From NCBI GenBank assembly GCA_903917305.1, contig CAIXAA010000379.1, positions 1 to 12,470 on the forward strand: DNA of 12,470 bases, in the 5' to 3' direction. How positions within the stretch are numbered: the first letter of the stretch is position 1; every line of letters starts with the position of its first letter. Below the pieces are notes generated by a model that was not told the DNA's origin, searched no databases, and saw only the letters and a program-made list of their open reading frames with translations. This document shows positions 7,614 through 12,470 of the stretch, piece after piece. Both the position numbers and the translations under genes were made by a program. Origin of the DNA: an uncultured Myxococcales bacterium (GTDB taxonomy: Bacteria > Myxococcota_A > UBA9042).

Positions 7614-8717
7614 CTACCATTGCTCCGCGGTGAAGTCGCCCGGCACCGCGTGCAGCCTTTCCTCGCTCAGCGTCACCGTCAGCGGCAGCCGCTCGGAGCC
7701 GAAGGCCGGCTCGCTGAAGCACTCGCCATCCAACGTGTACGGCCCGAACAGGTCCATGCGGTGGGCGCGCGGAAAGTCGGCGATGCCCGGCGCCGATCGC
7801 TCGGTCATCAGCGCCGGCAGCAGGCGCACGAGGCGCGCCGGATCGGTCTCGTGCACGACGCGGGCGGCGAAGCCGGGCTCGAGCAGGGGCCGCCGGATCG
7901 TGCGGATCGCCGCAATCACCAACGTCAAATCCACGGTCGAGGCGACGACGCCCGAGTACGGCAGGAAGCGCTGCCCGTCGATCCGCAAGGGCGTGTGGAA
8001 AGGGCCGAGCTTCCAGCTCTCGGCGCGCCACAGCTCGCTGCCGGCCAGGACGCCGCGCGCGAATTCGTAGAGGAAACGCGACAGCCCGAAGTAGCCGGCG
8101 CCGAAGCGGCCGTAGAGTTCGATGGCGTGGAAGGCGGCTTCGGAGCCGAAGACGAAGCCAAAGCGCGGCGCAAACGCAGCGGTTTCGCCCCAGCGCACTT
8201 CCAGCAACGGCAAGCGGCGCGCGGGCAGGCGCGACAGCGGAATCGCGTCGAAGTAGCGCAAGAAGCGGTGCAAGGTCGTGCGCGGCGGGCCGTGGATGGC
8301 GATGGTGCGGCCGACGATGTTCAAGGTGCCGCCGTTGAGGATGAGCAGGCGCGGCAAGGGCGGGCGCACGCCGGTCAGCAGCTCCGCTTCGCGGCTCAGT
8401 TCGAGCAGGGCGTTGACGGCGTGGTGCACCGTGCCATCGCCGCCCGCGACCGCGAGCACGTTGGCACCGCGCACGCACAGCAGCGTGGCCAGCGCGCGGC
8501 GCACGGAGGCGAGATCCGGCGTCTCGACCACGGCGTGCGCCTCGGGGAGCAGCTCCGCCAGCGCCTCGCGGTCCCGGCCACGCCGCAGCCGCCGGGCGCG
8601 CGCATTGAGCAGCAGACCGACCCGCACCGGCGCCGATGTGGCGCAAGCCTGCACGCGCACGGCCACTCCTGCCGGACTCAGGGCAAAGCCGATCGGGTCT
8701 GCGTGGCCCATCTGCAT
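7614..8717 (-). CDS. Diacylglycerol kinase-family lipid kinase (DAGK catalytic domain, YegS/BmrU/LCB5 type)
   Basis: The 367-residue protein is of typical length for bacterial soluble lipid kinases that transfer ATP phosphate to diacylglycerol-like or sphingoid lipids at the inner face of the membrane. VRVGLLLNARARR (31-43) is the first strand and NxxA-type motif, VLAVAGGDGTVHHAVNALL (87-105) carries the hallmark GGDGT (92-96), and LLILNGGTLNIVGR (124-137) carries the second nucleotide-loop motif. The C-terminal DGE (330-332) also matches the family. I chose ATG 8717 because AAGG lies 9 nt upstream (8727-8730); ATG 8711 is an alternative, and the frame stays open further upstream without family sequence. 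It is divergent from the FHA gene and is followed after 157 nt by the caspase-like gene on the same strand. Substrate cannot be read from sequence. Confidence 0.9.
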   Translation of the reverse strand: MQMGHADPIGFALSPAGVAVRVQACATSAPVRVGLLLNARARRLRRGRDREALAELLPEAHAVVETPDLASVRRALATLLCVRGANVLAVAGGDGTVHHAVNALLELSREAELLTGVRPPLPRLLILNGGTLNIVGRTIAIHGPPRTTLHRFLRYFDAIPLSRLPARRLPLLEVRWGETAAFAPRFGFVFGSEAAFHAIELYGRFGAGYFGLSRFLYEFARGVLAGSELWRAESWKLGPFHTPLRIDGQRFLPYSGVVASTVDLTLVIAAIRTIRRPLLEPGFAARVVHETDPARLVRLLPALMTERSAPGIADFPRAHRMDLFGPYTLDGECFSEPAFGSERLPLTVTLSEERLHAVPGDFTAEQW

Positions 8718-8736
8718 CGTGTTTTGCCTTGCGCTG

Positions 8737-8754
8737 TGGGGCATCCAAGCCCCA
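8737..8754 (-). other. Short inverted repeat in the leader of the lipid kinase gene
   Basis: TGGGGC (8737-8742) and GCCCCA (8749-8754) are perfect 6-bp arms around a 6-nt loop. It sits 20-37 nt upstream of ATG 8717, just before the AAGG site. It could form a leader hairpin, but no further structure or T-run supports a terminator or riboswitch. Confidence 0.35.
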
Positions 8755-8766
8755 GGGTGGCGATTC

Positions 8767-8795
8767 TTGTCGGGCCACCGGCCACGTGCTAGCAT
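8767..8795 (+). promoter_or_regulatory. Candidate sigma70-type promoter for the FHA gene
   Basis: TTGTCG (8767-8772), a 17-bp spacer and TAGCAT (8790-8795) each match four of six consensus positions, and a TG one base before the -10 gives an extended -10. It lies about 140 bp upstream of ATG 8935 in the only divergent gap of the window. TGCTAGCA (8787-8794) is also a perfect palindrome. Confidence 0.4.
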
Positions 8796-8934
8796 CTTCG
8801 AGGCGTTCCACGTCTGCAATGCCTGTGGCACGTCCGCAGCCGCGTTCCGGTTGCAAAGCCCGTGTTGCTTTGCTGACCGCGAGCGGGAAAATGCGTTCCG
8901 TGCCAATGCCGACTGTTCTCGAGCCGAAGGTCCC

Positions 8935-10653
8935 ATGCTGAAGCTGTCCATCCAGGATAACGAAGGTCGCGCCACCTACGTGCCGCTCGCGGACGGAGAG
9001 TTGAGCATCGGCCGCGATGAGGCCAACTCGATCTGCCTGTCGGATCGCAATGTTTCTCGCCAGCATGCCCGGCTGACGACGCGCAACGGCCATGTCTTCG
9101 TCGAGAACATCCAGGCCACCTACGGCACCCGCTTCAACAACCTGCTGCTGCGCGAACGCGCCGAGGTGATCGAAGGCGATGTCCTGCAAGTCGGCGACTA
9201 TGTTCTCGAACTTGTGACGGACGAGAACAAGAAGCGCGACAACGCCCTGGTGGACGACAACGCGACGCCGGCTTCCGCCTCCTCGCCGCTCAAGGCGCGC
9301 CCGGACAATGCCACGGCGGTCGTGAACCTGGCGGATCTGGCCGCGGCGCTCAAGCCGGAGGCGGCGGGCAATGCGGTGGCGATTCCGGAGGCGGCGCAGC
9401 CGCGGCTGGTCGTCGAGAGCGAGAACATGCGCGGCCTGGAGCTGCGCATCACGCGCACCCCCATCGTGGTCGGGCGCGTGCGCGAGAACGCGGACCTGGT
9501 CATCGACCACCGGTCGATCTCCAAGGAGCACGCACGCTTGACGCGTCAGGCGGATGGCTCCTGGCAGATCCTCGATCTCGGCTCGGCCAATGGCTTGAAG
9601 GTCAACGGCGAGCCCTATTCGAAGAGCGACATCGTGAGCGGCGACCGCATCGAGCTGGGTCACGTCGCGCTGCGCTTCCTGGCGGCGGGCGCGCGCGCTC
9701 CGGCGCTGTCGGCGGCCGATGGCGCGTCGGCGAAGGCGAAGGCGCCGATTGGCCTCATCCTGGCGGCGGTCGGTGCCGTGGTGGCGATCGGTGGCGGTGC
9801 GCTCGTGTTCCTGCTGACGCGCGGCGACAAGACGCCTTCGGCTGCGACGGCGAGCGGTCAGGCTGCCGTGGCGCCCACGCCGCAAGAGGCCGCGCCGGCT
9901 GCGAAGCCGGAAGCCGAGAAGGGGCCGACGCCGGAAGAGGCGCTGCGGCAGGCGGACAAGCTGCAGCAAGGCGGCATGCTCGACGACGCGCTGGCGGTGC
10001 TCAAGGCGGCCCAGGCGGAGCACGCGGGCAATGCGCCACTGGGCGCTGCGGCCCGGCAGGTCGAGTTGGAGATTGGCTACAAGAAGGCGCTGGCCGACGC
10101 GGACGCGAACTTCGCGACCAACCCGCAGGCTTCGGTGGCCACGGCGACGGAGATCCGCGGCAAGCTCAAGGACGGCAGCTCGCTGATCGACGCGGCCGAC
10201 GCGATCATCGCCAAGGGCAAGGCGGGGACGGCCGAGCCGCCGCCGCAGCAGCACAAGCCCAAGGCGCCCGAGCCGGCGCCGCGCGCGGTGCCCAAGCCCG
10301 AGCCGAAGGTCGCGCTGCACGAGAAGCCCAAGCCCGAAGCGGCGCCGCCCAAGCCGGAGCCCAAGCCCGAGCCCAAGCCGGCGCCGGTGGCGGAAGCCAA
10401 GAAGTCGGGCGCGGATCTGTACAAGGAAGGGCGCGACGCCATGCTCGCGGGCCACTCAGACGACGCCGTGAGCCTGTTCAAGCAGGCGGTCAAGGCTGGA
10501 AACGGCAAGGGTTACGGGCAACTGGCGCGCATCTTCTTCCAGAAGGGCGACAAGGGCCAGTGCGCGCAGGCGGCCAAGGCGTACCTGGATCGCTATCCGG
10601 ACGCGGGCGACGCCCAGCCGATCCAGTCCCTGCTGGAGAAGTGCAGCAATTGA
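8935..10653 (+). CDS. Membrane protein with two FHA domains, one TM segment, a Pro/Lys/Glu-rich stalk and TPR-like repeats
   Basis: The start is ATG 8935, with GAAGG 4 nt upstream (8926-8930). FHA1 (residues 20-95) has IGRDE (25-29) and NVSRQHA (39-45), but its NGT-type loop reads ATYGT (61-65), with Tyr63 where Asn usually contacts the phosphothreonine peptide. FHA2 (168-250) is canonical: VGR (179-181), SISKEHA (194-200), DLGSANG (214-220). A single TM helix (271-294) follows. The C-terminal part holds an Ala-rich TPR-like pair near 334-425, a KPEP/KPKP-rich stretch (433-486) like the periplasm-spanning part of TonB, and a TPR/Sel1-like helical pair (491-570). Likely topology is FHA domains in the cytoplasm and TPRs in the periplasm. 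FHA domains read phospho-Thr marks, so this may relay Ser/Thr kinase signalling to the envelope; that role is inferred. nagZ follows after 126 nt. Confidence 0.9.
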   Translation: MLKLSIQDNEGRATYVPLADGELSIGRDEANSICLSDRNVSRQHARLTTRNGHVFVENIQATYGTRFNNLLLRERAEVIEGDVLQVGDYVLELVTDENKKRDNALVDDNATPASASSPLKARPDNATAVVNLADLAAALKPEAAGNAVAIPEAAQPRLVVESENMRGLELRITRTPIVVGRVRENADLVIDHRSISKEHARLTRQADGSWQILDLGSANGLKVNGEPYSKSDIVSGDRIELGHVALRFLAAGARAPALSAADGASAKAKAPIGLILAAVGAVVAIGGGALVFLLTRGDKTPSAATASGQAAVAPTPQEAAPAAKPEAEKGPTPEEALRQADKLQQGGMLDDALAVLKAAQAEHAGNAPLGAAARQVELEIGYKKALADADANFATNPQASVATATEIRGKLKDGSSLIDAADAIIAKGKAGTAEPPPQQHKPKAPEPAPRAVPKPEPKVALHEKPKPEAAPPKPEPKPEPKPAPVAEAKKSGADLYKEGRDAMLAGHSDDAVSLFKQAVKAGNGKGYGQLARIFFQKGDKGQCAQAAKAYLDRYPDAGDAQPIQSLLEKCSN

Positions 10654-10779
10654 CGCCTGCGGCACGTGCAGCGCGCTCCGCCTCCTGGGACGCGCGCAGC
10701 GAAAAGGCCAAAGGATTTGCCTGCCTGTCGCTGAGCACCCGAGCTGCTTCGTCTCAACCTGACACCCGCGGAGACCCCC

Positions 10780-11952
10780 ATGTCCGCTTGGACTGATCCC
10801 CTGCTGCGCGCCGAAGCCGGCGAGGCGCTGAGCGCCGCTGATGCCCGGGCCCTGGCCCTGGAGCTGTTCGTCGCCGGCTATGAAGGCACGAGTTTACCTC
10901 TAGATTACGAGGAGATGCTGGCAGCTGGCCTGACCGGCGTCATCCTCTTCAAGCGCAACCTGGTGCATGGCGCGGACGGTGCGCTCGACCTCGAAGCGCT
11001 GACGGCCCACACGCGCGCCGTGCACGAGGCGGGGGCGCGCCAGCGCGGTGCCGGGCTGCCGGTGGTGTGCTCGGTGGACCAGGAAGGCGGGCCGGTGGCG
11101 CGTTTACGCAAGCCCTTCACGGAGTTGCCTCCGATGCGCAGTATCGGCGAGCGCGGCGACCTGGACCTGGCGCGGCGCGTCGGTCGTCAGCTGGGCCGCG
11201 AGTGCCTGGCCGCCGGCTTCAACGTCAACTACGCGCCGGTGCTGGATGTCGACACGAATCCGGCCAATCCGATCATCGGCAACCGCTCCTTCTCGCGCGA
11301 CCCGCAGGCAGTGGCGGACATGGCGGGCGCGCTGCTGGCGGGGATGCAGGAGGCGGGCGTCCTTGGCTGCGGCAAACATTTTCCTGGTCACGGCGACACG
11401 GACGCGGACAGCCACGTCGACCTGCCGGTGCTCAGCCACGATCTGGAGCGCCTGCGGCGCGTCGAACTGCTGCCGTTTCGCGCAGTTGCCGACCAGATGC
11501 ACCTGGTCATGACGGCGCATGTGCTGTTCCCCGCGCTGGATGCCAAGTGGCCCGCGACGTTGTCGCCGGCGATCCTGGAGCCCCTGCTTCGAACCGAATG
11601 TGGGTACTCGGGCGTCATTGTCAGCGACGACCTGGAAATGCAGGGCGTCGCCAAAGTGTTGGACCCGGCAGCCTGTGTACGGGCTGGTTTGAGGGCCGGC
11701 GTGAACCTCTTCCTGGTGTGCCGAAAGCGCGACGTGCTGGAGCAGGCGCTCGGCGCAGCGCAGGAGGTGCTGGCAGGGGCGCAAGAGCCGGTCCTGCGGC
11801 AGGCGGCCCTGGCGAGCATCCGGCGGGTGCGCAAGCTGCGCACGCGGCTGACGCCCGGGACGCCTAACGTGAGGACGCTGAACGAGGTGCTGGCTGATGA
11901 GGAAACCCGGTACTTGCGCCTCGATGTGGGTGCTGGCAACCTTGGAGCATGA
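10780..11952 (+). CDS. nagZ: Beta-N-acetylhexosaminidase, glycoside hydrolase family 3 (NagZ type)
   Basis: NagZ removes N-acetylglucosamine from GlcNAc-anhydroMurNAc peptides in the cytoplasm during peptidoglycan recycling. The 390-residue product has no signal peptide and shows CSVDQEGGPVARL (97-109), NVNYAPVLDVDTNPANPIIG (148-167), the family signature KHFPGHGDTDADSHVDLP (199-216) with His212 of the DSH loop as acid/base, MTAHVLFPALD (244-254) and VSDDLEM (281-287) with the nucleophilic Asp. The start is ATG 10780, with GGAG at 10770-10773. The C-terminal 40 residues extend past the barrel and look unstructured. Two TTA codons (10894, 11104) and one CTA (10900) are rare for this base composition. 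Its TGA lies within ATGA at 11949-11952. Secreted GH3 glucosidases are an alternative, but the DSH loop argues against them. Confidence 0.94.
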   Translation: MSAWTDPLLRAEAGEALSAADARALALELFVAGYEGTSLPLDYEEMLAAGLTGVILFKRNLVHGADGALDLEALTAHTRAVHEAGARQRGAGLPVVCSVDQEGGPVARLRKPFTELPPMRSIGERGDLDLARRVGRQLGRECLAAGFNVNYAPVLDVDTNPANPIIGNRSFSRDPQAVADMAGALLAGMQEAGVLGCGKHFPGHGDTDADSHVDLPVLSHDLERLRRVELLPFRAVADQMHLVMTAHVLFPALDAKWPATLSPAILEPLLRTECGYSGVIVSDDLEMQGVAKVLDPAACVRAGLRAGVNLFLVCRKRDVLEQALGAAQEVLAGAQEPVLRQAALASIRRVRKLRTRLTPGTPNVRTLNEVLADEETRYLRLDVGAGNLGA

Positions 11953-11992
11953 CCAAAGGCGCAATCAGCGACCTGGACGTCCGGCGACCGAG

Positions 11993-12046
11993 TTGGCCGG
12001 CGAGAACACGGTCGCCGCGGAAAACGCGGTGGCCGCGGAGAATGCG
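11993..12046 (+). repeat. Three 18-bp tandem repeats ending at the ATG of the last gene
   Basis: Units are 11993-12010, 12011-12028 and 12029-12046. Units 2 and 3 match at 15 of 18 bases and units 1 and 3 at 13 of 18. In the frame of the downstream ATG they read LAGENT, VAAENA, VAAENA. The three differences between units 2 and 3 are GTC/GTG, GAA/GAG and AAC/AAT, all synonymous. Confidence 0.85.
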
Positions 12047-12470
12047 ATGACTTGGAGACGTCCGGTGCGTTGGCTGCCCCTGCTGCTTGCGGCTGCGCTC
12101 CTGTGGAGCACGGCGTGCCGGCGCGAAGCGGCTGCCAGCAAGGGCCAGGTCGCTGCACATGCGACTGCCGCAGTGGCGCCGGCCGGGGCACGCGCGGCGC
12201 AAGCGCCGACGCCGCCGCCCTTTACCGATGACGATGACGAAGGTGACTCCGAGCGGCCGACCGGCGTGCCGGCTGCGGCGCCCGGAGAGACGACCGGCAC
12301 GCGCAGCGCGGCCAACACGGTCTCCGAGGACGACGAGGACGGCGAGGACACGGACCACTGGAAGAACGTGCAGTTCGACGTGGCGAACTTCGACGAAGTG
12401 CTCGACTACGTGGCGACCTATTACATCGACGGCGCGGTCGACAAGAAGCGGCCCTGGATCGAGGCGGCGA
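12047..12470 (+). CDS. Lipoprotein, probable S41-family C-terminal processing peptidase (3' partial)
   Basis: The gene runs off the right edge after 141 codons, so no catalytic residue is visible. ATG 12047 has GGAG 6 nt upstream (12037-12040) and begins a textbook signal: MTWRRPVRW, then LPLLLAAALLW, then S-T-A-C with Cys24 as the lipidated residue. Residues 25-103 are low-complexity Ala/Pro/Asp/Glu linker with DDDDEGD and EDDEDGEDTD clusters. FDVANFDEVLDYVATYYIDG (110-129), followed by AVDKKRPWIEAA, matches the N-terminal helical segment that precedes the PDZ and Ser-Lys protease domains in CtpA/Prc-type enzymes. That assignment rests on this segment alone. The same frame is open upstream into nagZ (ATG 11924, TTG 11942), so the protein may be longer at its N-terminus. 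Spacing suggests co-transcription with nagZ. Confidence 0.6.
   Translation, partial: MTWRRPVRWLPLLLAAALLWSTACRREAAASKGQVAAHATAAVAPAGARAAQAPTPPPFTDDDDEGDSERPTGVPAAAPGETTGTRSAANTVSEDDEDGEDTDHWKNVQFDVANFDEVLDYVATYYIDGAVDKKRPWIEAA

Noticed and set aside
10261..10383. Tandem DNA repeat in the FHA gene
   Set aside because: The AAGCCCGAG-like repeats simply encode the KPEP-rich stalk and have no sign of being a separate element.
7468..10455. Minus-strand open frame of 995 codons
   Set aside because: It is an antisense shadow of the FHA gene continuing out of frame through the lipid kinase gene; composition is Arg-rich and there is no start context.
10654..10779. Possible terminator or promoter between the FHA gene and nagZ
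   Set aside because: GCGCGC occurs twice as an inverted repeat with a 15-nt loop, but no T-run follows and no -35/-10 pair is convincing.

Overview
This is a GC-rich stretch (roughly two thirds G+C, nearly all codons ending in G or C) from a Gram-negative bacterium. It carries three lipoprotein signal peptides, Asp/Thr-rich linkers directly after the lipidated Cys, IPT/TIG and sugar-binding-like modules, an FHA protein and an apolipoprotein N-acyltransferase domain. This combination resembles Myxococcota or related former Deltaproteobacteria. That is an inference from style; there is no rRNA or other phylogenetic marker in the window.

Layout. At the left edge (1-1410, +) a gene enters the window. 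Its first part is a repeat protein of beta-propeller type, and it switches abruptly near nt 516 into the C-terminal half of an Lnt nitrilase domain. Convergent to it, with a 3-nt gap, is a block on the minus strand. Read 5'->3', that block is a large caspase-fold (clan CD-like) lipoprotein interrupted by one in-frame TGA (7456-4799), a 912-residue multi-domain lipoprotein (4760-2022), and a TrpG/PabA-type glutamine amidotransferase (2025-1414) whose GTG start overlaps the preceding stop as GTGA. Upstream, also on the minus strand, is a diacylglycerol-kinase-type lipid kinase (8717-7614). It is divergent from a plus-strand series: a two-FHA, single-TM, TPR protein (8935-10653), a NagZ-type GH3 beta-N-acetylhexosaminidase (10780-11952), and the start of a lipoprotein that looks like an S41/C-terminal processing peptidase (from 12047, running off the right edge).

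How the genes fit together. Most products act in or on the cell envelope: lipoprotein acylation, two surface or periplasmic lipoproteins made from one transcript, lipid phosphorylation, peptidoglycan recycling and a periplasmic protease. The amidotransferase is the metabolic exception and seems to be carried along by translational coupling. The FHA protein could link cytoplasmic Ser/Thr phosphorylation to the periplasm.

Most unusual points: (1) the TGA that splits the caspase-like protein between its candidate catalytic His and Cys; (2) the propeller/Lnt chimera lacking the catalytic Glu and the membrane bundle; (3) three 18-bp tandem repeats directly before the last gene, two of which differ only at synonymous positions in that gene's frame. 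No tRNA, rRNA, CRISPR array, insertion sequence or transposase was seen. No gene-free stretch exceeds 300 bases.
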